Assembly (NCBI GenBank): GCA_026988395.1
Contig: JALSLI010000119.1
Location: 1 to 49,205 of the forward strand
Length of the DNA stretch: 49,205 bases
Reading direction: 5' to 3'
DNA from: Flavobacteriaceae bacterium
GTDB lineage: Bacteria > Bacteroidota > Bacteroidia > Flavobacteriales > Flavobacteriaceae
The notes under the pieces were generated by a model. That model worked only from the letters and a program-made list of their open reading frames with translations. It did no database searches and had not been told where the DNA came from. Position numbers and translations under genes: made by a program. The stretch's first letter is position 1. Every line of letters starts with the position of its first letter. Shown piece after piece: positions 29,864 to 40,137 of this stretch.

Positions 29864-32236
29864 ATGGAAGTAGTAAAAAGAGATGGCCGTAGAGAACCGG
29901 TAATGTTTGACAAAATCACTTCAAGAATTCGTAAAATGTGTTACGGGTTAAACAAATTAGTAGATCCTGTAAAAATTGCCATGCGTGTTATTGAAGGTAT
30001 TTATGATGGTGTATCTACATCAGAATTAGATAATTTAGCAGCAGAAATTGCAGCTACAATGACTATTAATCATCCGGATTATGCCAAATTAGCTGCTCGT
30101 ATCTCGGTATCTAATCTTCATAAAAATACGAAAAAAAGTTTCTCGGAAGTCATGACCGATTTGTACGAATATGTAAACCCGAGAACCGGTAAAAAAGGAC
30201 CAATGATTGCCGATGATGTCTATAAAATTATTATGGATAATAAAGATAAATTAGACTCTACGATTATTTACAATCGTGATTTTGGGTATGATTATTTCGG
30301 ATTTAAAACCTTAGAACGTTCGTATTTGTTAAAAATAAACGGCAAAATTGTTGAAAGACCGCAGCATATGTTAATGCGTGTTTCGGTTGGTATTCATAAA
30401 GAAGATTTAGATGCAGCCATAGAAACCTATGAGCTAATGTCTAAACGTATGTTTACCCACGCTACACCTACACTTTTTAATGCCGGAACACCAAAACCTC
30501 AAATGTCTTCTTGTTTTTTATTACAAATGCAAGACGATAGTATCGACGGAATTTACGACACCTTAAAACAGACTGCTAAAATATCGCAATCTGCCGGCGG
30601 AATTGGAATTTCAATACATAATATTCGTGCAAGAGGTTCTTACATTAGAGGTACAAATGGTACTTCAAACGGTATTGTACCAATGTTACAAGTCTATAAC
30701 GACACGGCAAGATATGTTGATCAAGGTGGCGGAAAACGAAAAGGTTCTTTTGCTGTTTATATGGAGCCTTGGCATGCCGATGTTTTTGACTTTTTAGACC
30801 TGAAAAAAAATCACGGAAAAGAAGAAATGCGTGCCAGAGATTTATTCTATGCCATGTGGATTCCGGATTTATTTATGAAACGTGTAGAAGCTGATGAAAA
30901 TTGGACTTTAATGTGCCCAAATGAATGTCCGCATTTATTTGATACTTACGGTGATGAATTTGAAAAACTATACACAGGTTACGAAAAAATAGGAAAAGGA
31001 AGAAAAACTATTAAAGCACGTAAACTTTGGGAGAAAATTTTAGAAGCTCAAATTGAAACCGGAAATCCGTATATGTTGTATAAAGATTCGGTTAACCGAA
31101 AATCCAATCAAAAGAATTTAGGTGTTATCCGCTCTTCAAACCTTTGTACCGAAATTATGGAATACACTGCAAAAGACGAAGTTGCTGTTTGTAATTTAGC
31201 TTCAATTGCTTTGCCGATGTACATCTCAGAAGACAAAGATGGAAACAAGTTTTTTGACCATAAAAAACTCTTTAAAATAACAAAAAAAATCACGAGAAAC
31301 TTAGATACGGTAATCGAAAGAAATTTTTATCCTGTAAAAGAAGCCGAAAATTCTAATTTCCGCCATCGTCCGGTTGGTCTTGGCGTACAAGGTTTGGCAG
31401 ATACTTTTATAAAATTACGTATGCCATTTACAAGTGATGAAGCCAAAAAATTAAACCAAGAAATTTTTGAAACCATCTATTTTGCAGCGGTTACTTCCTC
31501 TATGGAAATGGCAAAAGAAAAAGGTGCTTATTCTACTTTTAAAGGCTCACCAATGAGCGAAGGACAATTCCAATTTAACTTATGGAACATTTCGGAAGAT
31601 GACCTTAGCGGAAGATGGGATTGGAAAAAATTACGCAAACAAGTGATGAAAAACGGCGTGCGGAATTCGCTTTTAGTTGCTCCGATGCCAACAGCTTCTA
31701 CTTCTCAAATATTAGGAAACAATGAAGCATTTGAGCCTTACACATCAAATATTTATACCAGAAGAGTACTATCAGGTGAATTTATCGTTGTAAACAAACA
31801 CCTATTGGAAGATTTGGTAGAATTAGGACTTTGGGATAACGATATGAAGGAAGAAATTATGCGTGCTAACGGCTCGATACAACACATTGAGGCAATTCCG
31901 CAAGAGTTAAAAGACTTGTACAAAACCGTTTGGGAGCTTAAAATGCGTGATATTATTGATATGGCAAGACAAAGAGGTTATTTTATCGACCAATCGCAAT
32001 CGTTAAACTTGTTTATGCAAGATCCTAATTTCGGAAAATTAACGTCTATGCATTTTTATGCTTGGAAAAGCGGTTTAAAAACCGGAATGTATTATCTACG
32101 AACCAAATCTGCTGTTAATGCTATCCAGTTTACGGTTTCTAAAAAGAAAGAAGAAAAATTGACTGCCGAAGAATTAAAACAAATGATTATAGACTCTCAA
32201 AACAATCCGGATGATTGCTTGATGTGTGGGTCTTAA
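29864..32236 (+). CDS. nrdA: Ribonucleoside-diphosphate reductase large (alpha) subunit with N-terminal ATP-cone
   Basis: [21 protein letters not shown]-cone; [37 protein letters not shown]-terminal DDCLMCGS redox Cys pair. Confidence 0.97.
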   Translation: MEVVKRDGRREPVMFDKITSRIRKMCYGLNKLVDPVKIAMRVIEGIYDGVSTSELDNLAAEIAATMTINHPDYAKLAARISVSNLHKNTKKSFSEVMTDLYEYVNPRTGKKGPMIADDVYKIIMDNKDKLDSTIIYNRDFGYDYFGFKTLERSYLLKINGKIVERPQHMLMRVSVGIHKEDLDAAIETYELMSKRMFTHATPTLFNAGTPKPQMSSCFLLQMQDDSIDGIYDTLKQTAKISQSAGGIGISIHNIRARGSYIRGTNGTSNGIVPMLQVYNDTARYVDQGGGKRKGSFAVYMEPWHADVFDFLDLKKNHGKEEMRARDLFYAMWIPDLFMKRVEADENWTLMCPNECPHLFDTYGDEFEKLYTGYEKIGKGRKTIKARKLWEKILEAQIETGNPYMLYKDSVNRKSNQKNLGVIRSSNLCTEIMEYTAKDEVAVCNLASIALPMYISEDKDGNKFFDHKKLFKITKKITRNLDTVIERNFYPVKEAENSNFRHRPVGLGVQGLADTFIKLRMPFTSDEAKKLNQEIFETIYFAAVTSSMEMAKEKGAYSTFKGSPMSEGQFQFNLWNISEDDLSGRWDWKKLRKQVMKNGVRNSLLVAPMPTASTSQILGNNEAFEPYTSNIYTRRVLSGEFIVVNKHLLEDLVELGLWDNDMKEEIMRANGSIQHIEAIPQELKDLYKTVWELKMRDIIDMARQRGYFIDQSQSLNLFMQDPNFGKLTSMHFYAWKSGLKTGMYYLRTKSAVNAIQFTVSKKKEEKLTAEELKQMIIDSQNNPDDCLMCGS

Positions 32237-32255
32237 TTTTAAAGGAAATTTTATA

Positions 32256-32283
32256 AAAATCCCGCCAAAAGGCGGGATTTTTT
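32256..32283 (+). terminator. Rho-independent terminator after nrdA
   Basis: aaaaatcccgcc-aaaa-ggcgggatttttt. Confidence 0.93.
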
Positions 32284-32563
32284 AATAATATTGAAAATAT
32301 TTGAATTTCATTTAACTTTTGTGAACATAAAAATTTTTTACTTTTTCACTTTTATCTTGTCCGAACTTTTAAGGGGCTAATACAATGAATAATATGATTA
32401 CCAATTTTATTAATATCTTTATAGGTGTCTTCGTTTCTTGTAGTATTACAAGAAATAAAAATAATTAGTAAAATGTATTTATAAAATTTCAATTATAAAT
32501 CAACTAACAATAGTCTCAATAAACGAGGGTATTATAAATCACTAAAATCATTTTTGCAAACAA

Positions 32564-32598
32564 AAAATTAGGTGAGATTTTAAATCTTACCTAATTTT
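32564..32598 (-). terminator. Terminator downstream of the P5C dehydrogenase gene
   Basis: aaaattaggtgagattt-t-aaatcttacctaatttt, near-perfect 17-bp inverted repeat. Confidence 0.8.
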
Positions 32599-32666
32599 AA
32601 AATTCAATTTTTTCTAAAATACTCTTACTTCTGAAAGTGCCAAATTAATTTTATAAAGCAATGTTA

Positions 32667-34298
32667 CTATCCTAAAAACGGATATCTAAAATCGGTTGGT
32701 GGTACAAAATTTTCTTTAATTGTACGGTTTGAAACCCATCGTAATAAATTCCATATCGAACCTGCTTTGTCGTTTGTACCCGAACCTCTGGCTCCTCCAA
32801 ATGGTTGTTGCCCAACAACGGCTCCGGTTGGTTTATCGTTAATATAAAAATTACCTGCCGCATCTTCTAAGGCATCGGTTGCGTAATCTATTACATAACG
32901 ATCGTTACTAAAAATAGCTCCTGTTAAAGCATAAGGTGAAGTATTGTTTACCATTTCTAAGGTTTCTTTCCATTGCTCGTCATCGTAAACATAAACAGTC
33001 AAAATAGGTCCAAACAACTCGATTTGCATGGTTTTATACTGCGGATTGCTTGTTAAAATCACGGTTGGCTCAATAAAATATCCTTTTGAGTCATCGTAAT
33101 TTCCTCCCATTATTACCTCTGCTTCATCATCGCGTTTGGCATTTTCGATAAAATTAGTCAATTTTTCAAAGGCACGGTTGTCAATTACGGCGTTGATAAA
33201 ATTAGACGTATCATCCGGAGCTCCCATTTTCATTGCTTTTAAATCTTCTGCTAAAAAGTTTTTTACTTCGTTCCATTTTGATTTAGGAATGTAAGCTCTA
33301 GATGCAGCAGAACATTTCTGACCTTGGTATTCAAAAGCACCGCGGCTTAAAGCTGTTGCTACTTGTTTGGCATCTGCCGTATTGTGCATCCAAACAAAAT
33401 CTTTTCCGCCTGTTTCACCAACAATTCTTGGGTAAGAACGGTATTTTCCTTTTCGTACGTTTGTACCTATATTATCCCAAAAACTATTAAAAACACCTGT
33501 TGAACCTGTAAAGTGAATTCCGGCAAAATCTTTATGACCTAAAATAGTATCGGTAATCATTGCCGAATCTCCGGTAACCATATTAATCACACCGTCAGGC
33601 AAACCTGCGGCTTTAAATAATTCCATCAATACTTTGGCAGAATAAACTTGTGTTCTTGCCGGTTTCCAAACCACAACATTACCCATCATTGCGGGTGAAG
33701 CAGGTAAATTTCCGGCAATTGATGTAAAGTTAAATGGTGTAATGGCATACACAAAACCTTCTAACGGACGGTATTCCATTCTGTTCCAAATTCCGGGATC
33801 TGAAATTGGTTGATTTTCATAAATTTCAGTCATAAATTTTACGTTAAATCTAAAAAAGTCTATCAACTCGCAAGCTGCATCGATTTCGGCTTGCATTACG
33901 TTTTTAGATTGTGCAATCATCGTTGCAGCATTTATTTTTGCACGGAAAGGTCCGGCTAACAAATCGGCTGCTTTTAAAAAAATTGCCGCTCTGGATTGCC
34001 AAGGAGTTTTTGCCCATTTTTTACGAGCTTCCAAAGCTTTTTTTATTGCCAGATCAATGTGTTTTTTTTCTGCTTTATGGTATTTTCCTACCGTGTGTTT
34101 TATATCGTGCGGAGGATGAATAGAAACCGTATCTCCGGTTTTTATTTCTTCGCTACCAATGTAAAAAGGAATATCTACTTTTTCATTGTACATTTTATGG
34201 TATGTATCTAACAATTCCTTACGTTCTTTACTGTTTGGAGCGTAAGCCTTTACCGGTTCGTTTACCGGTGTTGGAACTTTATAAAATCCTGTTGCCAT
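32667..34298 (-). CDS. pruA: L-glutamate gamma-semialdehyde (1-pyrroline-5-carboxylate) dehydrogenase
   Basis: ITPFNFTSIAGNLPASPAMMGNVVVWKPA; IHFTGSTGVFNSFW; YPRIVGETGGKDFVWMH; FEYQGQKCSAASRAYIP. Confidence 0.95.
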   Translation of the reverse strand: MATGFYKVPTPVNEPVKAYAPNSKERKELLDTYHKMYNEKVDIPFYIGSEEIKTGDTVSIHPPHDIKHTVGKYHKAEKKHIDLAIKKALEARKKWAKTPWQSRAAIFLKAADLLAGPFRAKINAATMIAQSKNVMQAEIDAACELIDFFRFNVKFMTEIYENQPISDPGIWNRMEYRPLEGFVYAITPFNFTSIAGNLPASPAMMGNVVVWKPARTQVYSAKVLMELFKAAGLPDGVINMVTGDSAMITDTILGHKDFAGIHFTGSTGVFNSFWDNIGTNVRKGKYRSYPRIVGETGGKDFVWMHNTADAKQVATALSRGAFEYQGQKCSAASRAYIPKSKWNEVKNFLAEDLKAMKMGAPDDTSNFINAVIDNRAFEKLTNFIENAKRDDEAEVIMGGNYDDSKGYFIEPTVILTSNPQYKTMQIELFGPILTVYVYDDEQWKETLEMVNNTSPYALTGAIFSNDRYVIDYATDALEDAAGNFYINDKPTGAVVGQQPFGGARGSGTNDKAGSIWNLLRWVSNRTIKENFVPPTDFRYPFLG

Positions 34299-34412
34299 GG
34301 TTATTTATTTTTAAAAAAAATTAAACTAATTTTGCATTGCAAATTTACATCTTTTTAAACGGTTTAGCAACTCTAAATAAAAAGGATAAGATTTATTTAA
34401 CATTCAGATTTT

Positions 34413-35123
34413 ATGTGTACCGTAACTTATATTCCGATAAATAAAACAGACTTTATTTTAACTTCCAGTCGTGATGTGCCTTTTTCAAGGGAAGCTGCTA
34501 TGTTGCCGAAAGAATACACTGAAGATGGTGTAAAAATTACATATCCGAAAGATGGAAAAGCAGGTGGTACATGGATAGGCTACAGCAATAAAAATAGATT
34601 AATTTGCCTTTTAAACGGTGGTTTTACCAATCACGTGTCTAATGGAGAATACCGTAAAAGTAGAGGAATCGTTGTCAAAGAATTGTTGAAACAACGTGAT
34701 ATTTATTCCGCTTTAAGCGAAATAAACCTCCACAATATTGAACCTTTTACTTTGGTGATTGTAGATTGGAATGATTCGTTAAAATTAATTGAATTTGTTT
34801 GGAACGGCACCAAAAAATACCTTACCGATTTACCGCAAAAAATGCATATTTGGTCTTCGGCGACGCTGTATGACAAGCAAATGAAAAAGATGCGACAAGA
34901 ATGGTTTGCAGAATGGCAAAATTCGTTTTGTCCGAAGCATATTGAAAAGGATGAATTGTTTGATTTGTACAAAAAACGCATTTTTAATTTTCATAAAAAT
35001 GCCGGTATTGGCAATCCGGAAGTCGATGTTTTAATGCGACGAGAAAATGTTGGAACCGTTAGTATTACACAGGTAGCCAAAAAAAATAATTCGGCTGGTA
35101 TGGAGTATTTCATTCCGTCTTAG
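34413..35123 (+). CDS. NRDE (TANGO2) family protein
   Basis: MCTVTYIPINKTDFILTSSRDVPFSREAAMLP; GGTWIGYSNKNRLICLLNGG. Confidence 0.88.
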   Translation: MCTVTYIPINKTDFILTSSRDVPFSREAAMLPKEYTEDGVKITYPKDGKAGGTWIGYSNKNRLICLLNGGFTNHVSNGEYRKSRGIVVKELLKQRDIYSALSEINLHNIEPFTLVIVDWNDSLKLIEFVWNGTKKYLTDLPQKMHIWSSATLYDKQMKKMRQEWFAEWQNSFCPKHIEKDELFDLYKKRIFNFHKNAGIGNPEVDVLMRRENVGTVSITQVAKKNNSAGMEYFIPS

Positions 35124-35144
35124 GTTTCTTTGTGGTTTTGGGTT

Positions 35145-36119
35145 TTACTTTTTTAATTTTAAAGTTTTAATAATAGATTCCAGCTCAAACATATAATTTC
35201 TTTTTTTAATATTTGGAGCATATACCAGGCCTTCGGCAACAATTAAACGGTTATTTTTTTTATCTACTAAAGTGTAGTTTACAAATGGTCCTGCCATAAA
35301 ATCATCGGTCATATACCAATTACCGCGTGTTTCATAGGTTTTTAAATTGGCTAATTTGGTTTCAATTTTTTCAGGAGTAAAATTCTTTTCAGTTAAAATA
35401 TGCATGCCTTCTTTGTCTCCGGGAATGTAATGTCCTTTTTCATCTCTTGCTTTAATGATATTTTCGCCATTTTCATCTTCGGGTGACGTTATTGGCAGTG
35501 TATAAACTAAAATATTAAGATAACCTTCGGGAATATCTCTAACAAACCAAACATATTCTTTATCATCGTGTGATTTTTGATATAAATACGGCACACGCAT
35601 TTCAACACCGTTTTCCTTAAAAAAGACTACGTTTTCGGGTTTGTAATAATTTTTACTTAAATGCATTTTCTGAAAAACCGCCATATCGCCTTTTTGAATT
35701 TCCTTAATGATTTCTTCGGCGTGTTTTTTAGTTATTTTTATGATGTCGTCTTTTGTTTTTCCTTTTATTTCGGCAACATACTGTGGTTTTGCATACACAT
35801 TTTTTCTACTAACAAAAGTATTTTTGTCACCTTGTTTTATAAAAATAATGTTACGATTTGCACGTAAAAAATCTGAGAAATTCCGTGGATCAATTTGGTT
35901 TAAATGTAAAACCGGTTCCGCTTGTGGTAACCCAACCATATCTCTTGCTAAAAATTTACGGATACTATCGCCTACTCGTCCTTGCCAATCATCATTATTA
36001 ATTACTACTAATGCGTGATTCATTCTTCCGGAAGAACTAATTAATAATTTTTTAGACTTTTTGTTGGAACAAGAAGTTAAAAGAACAACACTTAACAGAA
36101 TAAGAAATATTTTTTTCAT
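35145..36119 (-). CDS. DUF4837 family lipoprotein
   Basis: MKKIFLILLSVVLLTSCSNKKSKKLLISSSGRMNHALVVINNDDWQGRVGDSIRKFLA; start moved to the lipobox-containing Met. Confidence 0.8.
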   Translation of the reverse strand: MKKIFLILLSVVLLTSCSNKKSKKLLISSSGRMNHALVVINNDDWQGRVGDSIRKFLARDMVGLPQAEPVLHLNQIDPRNFSDFLRANRNIIFIKQGDKNTFVSRKNVYAKPQYVAEIKGKTKDDIIKITKKHAEEIIKEIQKGDMAVFQKMHLSKNYYKPENVVFFKENGVEMRVPYLYQKSHDDKEYVWFVRDIPEGYLNILVYTLPITSPEDENGENIIKARDEKGHYIPGDKEGMHILTEKNFTPEKIETKLANLKTYETRGNWYMTDDFMAGPFVNYTLVDKKNNRLIVAEGLVYAPNIKKRNYMFELESIIKTLKLKK

Positions 36120-36226
36120 AATAGAGATTTGAGTTGCTAAGATAACACAAAAAACATACCATTTACCTACAAAATTCACCATAATTCCTATTTTTACCAT
36201 ATACAACAAAATAAGTCAAGCAATTA

Positions 36227-36353
36227 AGCTGTAAATTTTATAATTTTATTGAGATTAAACTTGAGGGTGTTTGAATTTATCTTTATTCATCTGCTTCATT
36301 TCAGAACCTTCAAAATACTAAAGTATTCCTTCGGATTCTAAAATTTTACAGCT
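36227..36353. repeat. Candidate MITE-like element bounded by imperfect inverted repeats (AGCTGTAAA(A)TTTTA..)
   Basis: Left arm agctgtaaattttata (36227-) and right arm tctaaaattttacagct (36337-36353) are inverted copies with one gap and about one mismatch. Confidence 0.45.
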
Positions 36354-36463
36354 AAACAAAGCTAATTTCATGAATTTTTTCGATTAACCTAATGTTACCG
36401 AAAAAAAGTATCTTTGCTAAAATTGCAAGAAATCAATAATACCATAAATAATATTTAGTTTAT

Positions 36464-38158
36464 ATGCGTTGGAATTTAACCGAAGAACCCAAATCTGAAA
36501 AAGTTGCACACTTATCAAAAGTTTTAAATGTTTCGCCTACAATTAGTAAACTTTTACTAAATAGAGGTATCGAAACCTACGAACAAGCACGTACTTTTTT
36601 TAGACCAAATTTGGCAGACTTACACGATCCTTTTTTAATGAAAGATATGGATTTGGCAGTACAACGTATTGAAAAAGCAATGAAATCAAACGAAAATATA
36701 ATGATTTATGGCGATTATGATGTTGATGGCACAACCTCGGTTTCATTGGTTTACAACTACTTAAGCAAACTTTATCCTAATTTAACCACATACATCCCTG
36801 ACCGTAATACCGAGGGTTATGGTATTTCTTATCAAGGAATTGATTTTGCTAACGATAACGATATTCGATTAATTATTGCTTTAGATTGTGGTATAAAAGC
36901 AATCGATAAGGTTAAATATGCAAAAGAAAAAGGAATTGATTTTATTATTTGCGACCACCACAGACCCGGAAATGAAGTTCCGGATGCAGTTGCTATTTTA
37001 AATCCAAAACAAAATACTTGTTCTTATCCTTACGATGAATTGTGCGGTTGTGGTATCGGATTTAAACTCGTTCAGGCAATACATCAAAAAAGAAAATTGG
37101 ATTTTAAGGAAATCATTCCGTATTTAGATTTGGTTGCTACAGCAATTGCCGCCGATATTGTGCCTATGAATGGCGAAAATCGTATTCTTGCTTATTTTGG
37201 ATTGCAAGTCATTAATAAAAATCCGCGTACCGGAATTAAAGCTTTGCTAAGCAGTATTAAAAAAGAAGAAATTACCATTACCGATGTTGTTTTTGTTGTT
37301 GCTCCAAGAATAAATGCCGCAGGAAGAATAAAATCCGGTAACGATGCTGTTGCATTATTAATTGAAGATAATTTAGAGGCTGCTGCCGAATTTGCTAAAG
37401 CGATTGAAAACCACAATATAGAACGTAAAGATTTAGATAAAAGAATTGCAAAAGAAGCCTTACAACAAATTAAAGAGAATAACGAAGAAGAACGTTTTAC
37501 CACAGTTGTTTATGATGAAAATTGGCATAAAGGCGTTATCGGAATTGTAGCATCCAGATTAATTGAAAAACATTACAGACCTACTTTGGTATTTACTAAA
37601 AGTGGAGATTTTTTAGCTGCTTCGGCCAGATCGGTTAAAGGTTTTGATGTGTATGAAGCTTTGGAAAAATCAAGTGAATTTATCGAGCAGTTTGGTGGAC
37701 ATAAATATGCGGCAGGTTTAACACTAAAACCGGAAAATTATGAAAAATTTAAAGCTAAATTTGAGCAGGTGGTAAAAGAAAGCATTCCCAAAGAATTGCT
37801 AATTCCTGAAATTAAAATTGATGCCGAAATAGATTTAACCGAAATCACTCCAAAATTAAACCGAATTATTAAACAATTTGCACCGTTTGGCCCACAAAAT
37901 ATGAAACCTGTTTTTGCAACAAGTAGTGTTCGTGATAATGGTTACGGCAAACCTGTTGGAGCAGATAAATCACATATAAAATTAAGTTTAATAGCAGGAT
38001 CTCATTTTAAAACATTTCCGGCAATTGGTTTTGGTCTAGCCGAAAAATTTGAACAACTTCCAAAAGGAAAAGGTTTTGATATTGCCTATACAATTGATGA
38101 AAACCACTGGAACAGAAACGTTACGTTACAATTGGTTTTAAAAGATTTGAAAGGGTAA
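36464..38158 (+). CDS. recJ: Single-stranded-DNA-specific exonuclease RecJ
   Basis: MIYGDYDVDGTTSVSLVY; ICDHHRPGNEVPDAVAILNPKQ; VVAPRINAAGRIKSG; SARSVKGFDVYEAL; FGGHKYAAGLTL. Confidence 0.97.
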   Translation: MRWNLTEEPKSEKVAHLSKVLNVSPTISKLLLNRGIETYEQARTFFRPNLADLHDPFLMKDMDLAVQRIEKAMKSNENIMIYGDYDVDGTTSVSLVYNYLSKLYPNLTTYIPDRNTEGYGISYQGIDFANDNDIRLIIALDCGIKAIDKVKYAKEKGIDFIICDHHRPGNEVPDAVAILNPKQNTCSYPYDELCGCGIGFKLVQAIHQKRKLDFKEIIPYLDLVATAIAADIVPMNGENRILAYFGLQVINKNPRTGIKALLSSIKKEEITITDVVFVVAPRINAAGRIKSGNDAVALLIEDNLEAAAEFAKAIENHNIERKDLDKRIAKEALQQIKENNEEERFTTVVYDENWHKGVIGIVASRLIEKHYRPTLVFTKSGDFLAASARSVKGFDVYEALEKSSEFIEQFGGHKYAAGLTLKPENYEKFKAKFEQVVKESIPKELLIPEIKIDAEIDLTEITPKLNRIIKQFAPFGPQNMKPVFATSSVRDNGYGKPVGADKSHIKLSLIAGSHFKTFPAIGFGLAEKFEQLPKGKGFDIAYTIDENHWNRNVTLQLVLKDLKG

Positions 38159-38193
38159 GTAAAATCTTTTTTTGTTTTGTTAAATATTAAGAG

Positions 38194-38221
38194 CTATATA
38201 TTTTTATTTAAAAAAATATAG
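38194..38221 (+). terminator. Weak AT-rich hairpin after recJ
   Basis: ctatatattttt-attt-aaaaaaatatag followed by ggttttt; low GC so uncertain. Confidence 0.35.
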
Positions 38222-38258
38222 GGTTTTTACTTTGTTAATCGTTCTATATTAAATAATA

Positions 38259-39038
38259 ATGATGAAAAAAATAGTTTTAACAATTTTAATAAGTTTAATA
38301 AGTTTAACTAATAATGCACAGATAACTGAAACAGATAATCAAATGTTTTGGGGAATTATCAGTCTAAGTAAAAAAGTTGATAAAAAAATAAGTGTAAGCT
38401 ATCTTCAATTAAACTCTATTGATATAAAAAGCGGGAAATTTAATTTTATTCAATCGGAATTTAGTCTTAATTATAAGTTAAAAAAACGCCTAATAACTTC
38501 TTTGGCATACTCGCCAACATTTTCTTTAGATGGTGTGCCTGGAAATCAACTTATTTATCACAGATTATCCGGAAAAATAAAATTAAAAACTAAAGTTTTA
38601 AAAAGACTTAATATGAATAATTCTATTGTTGGAGAATATCATTTTACACAAAGATCAAAATGGAAACAACGCTATTATTACAGATTAGATTTTGAATATA
38701 AAAATAACAGAAAGCTCCCTTGGAAAATGAAACCTTTTATATCTCAAAAAATTTATTGGTATCAAGGAGGTAGATTACTACAATACTATGACAATTTAGG
38801 AAATAAAACAGATTTAAAATCACCAAATGGTCTGCACGCTTACAGAGTTAAAACAGGTGTAAAATTATATCCATTAAAAAAATGGAATTTTACAATTTAC
38901 TATCAAAAACAAAAAGAATTTAATAGTTCCCTTTTTGGCTCTTCAGATATAAACAGTTTAAACCCTAATTCTAATAAAATAAGAAGATCATTTTACGATT
39001 TTTCTGTAATAGGATTTTCATGTAACTACAAACTATAA
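38259..39038 (+). CDS. DUF2490-like outer-membrane beta-barrel protein
   Basis: MMKKIVLTILISLISLTNNAQ signal; alternating aromatic strands (QRYYYRLDFEYKN, FTIYYQKQKEF, FSCNYKL C-terminus). Confidence 0.75.
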   Translation: MMKKIVLTILISLISLTNNAQITETDNQMFWGIISLSKKVDKKISVSYLQLNSIDIKSGKFNFIQSEFSLNYKLKKRLITSLAYSPTFSLDGVPGNQLIYHRLSGKIKLKTKVLKRLNMNNSIVGEYHFTQRSKWKQRYYYRLDFEYKNNRKLPWKMKPFISQKIYWYQGGRLLQYYDNLGNKTDLKSPNGLHAYRVKTGVKLYPLKKWNFTIYYQKQKEFNSSLFGSSDINSLNPNSNKIRRSFYDFSVIGFSCNYKL

Positions 39039-39051
39039 AATACATCTTAAA

Positions 39052-40137
39052 ATGAGAAAAATTAAAAAAAGTATAATTACCAAAAGTATAAAAGATTTTA
39101 AAATAGATAGGTCTATTAAAAAAACCTACATCCCTAAACTAGGAGATGTTGCTGTTTTTCAAATATTATCTATTGGAAAACATAAAGCGGTACAAAGTGA
39201 AAAAGGGAATAATTCTTATATTTTTCCGGGGGATAAGATATTAGCAACATTTGGAACAAGGTATGCTTCTAACCAATTTGAAGGGTATTTACCAAAAAAG
39301 TATCATACTAAATACCAACTATTAGGTCAAGGAGGTGTTGTAGGTGTTTTAGAAAGTATGCATGCAAAATTTAAATATATTGGAGCTACCGAAGTAAGGC
39401 TTGTAGGATATGCAGTAGATGAAAAAGGAAATGTTTTAAACACTATTTATAACAATTACAAGCCCATTTCATTTAAACCTTTCAAAAAAAGAACCTATGA
39501 AATTTATCTTTCTGTTGGTGCTAGTATGGATAGTGGAAAAACTACAACAGCTGCATTTTTAAGTAGAGGATTAATGAAACAAAAGAAAAAAGTAGCTTTT
39601 ATTAAATTAACAGGGACAGTTTATGCAAAAGATTGTAGTTTTGTAAGAGATTGTGGTGCGAGAATGGCAATTGATTTTTCTTATTGTGGTTATCCTTCTA
39701 CTTTTTTATGTAAAACCAATGATATTTTAACAATTTTGGAAACTTTATTAAGTAGAGTAGAGCAAATAAATCCAGATGCCGTTGTAATTGAAATAGCTGA
39801 TGGTTTATTACAAAAAGAAACGAAAGCCTTAATAAATCACAAACCATTTATGGAAATTATTGACCATACAATATTATCGTGTGCAGATAGTTTATCCGTA
39901 AACAGTGGAGTAGAAATATTATCAAAAGTAGGCAATACTCCTACATTAATTACGGGTTTGTTTACTGCAAGTCCATTAATGATTAATGAAGTAAAGGAAA
40001 ATACTAGTATTCCTGTCTTCGATTTGGAAGATTTTATGAATAAAGAAATATTTAATAGTGTCTTTTCTCCAAAAGTTAAAAGCAATAGAATTAATGAAGT
40101 TAAACCAAAACAACAATTTAATAGTACAATTTCTTAA
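39052..40137 (+). CDS. P-loop NTPase of BioD/DUF1611-like type with additional N-terminal domain
   Basis: LSVGASMDSGKTTTAAFLSRGL (G-x5-GKT P-loop as in BioD); DAVVIEIADGLLQ; N-terminal GDVAVFQILSIGKHKAV...FPGDKILATFGTRYASNQFEGYLP. Confidence 0.75.
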   Translation: MRKIKKSIITKSIKDFKIDRSIKKTYIPKLGDVAVFQILSIGKHKAVQSEKGNNSYIFPGDKILATFGTRYASNQFEGYLPKKYHTKYQLLGQGGVVGVLESMHAKFKYIGATEVRLVGYAVDEKGNVLNTIYNNYKPISFKPFKKRTYEIYLSVGASMDSGKTTTAAFLSRGLMKQKKKVAFIKLTGTVYAKDCSFVRDCGARMAIDFSYCGYPSTFLCKTNDILTILETLLSRVEQINPDAVVIEIADGLLQKETKALINHKPFMEIIDHTILSCADSLSVNSGVEILSKVGNTPTLITGLFTASPLMINEVKENTSIPVFDLEDFMNKEIFNSVFSPKVKSNRINEVKPKQQFNSTIS

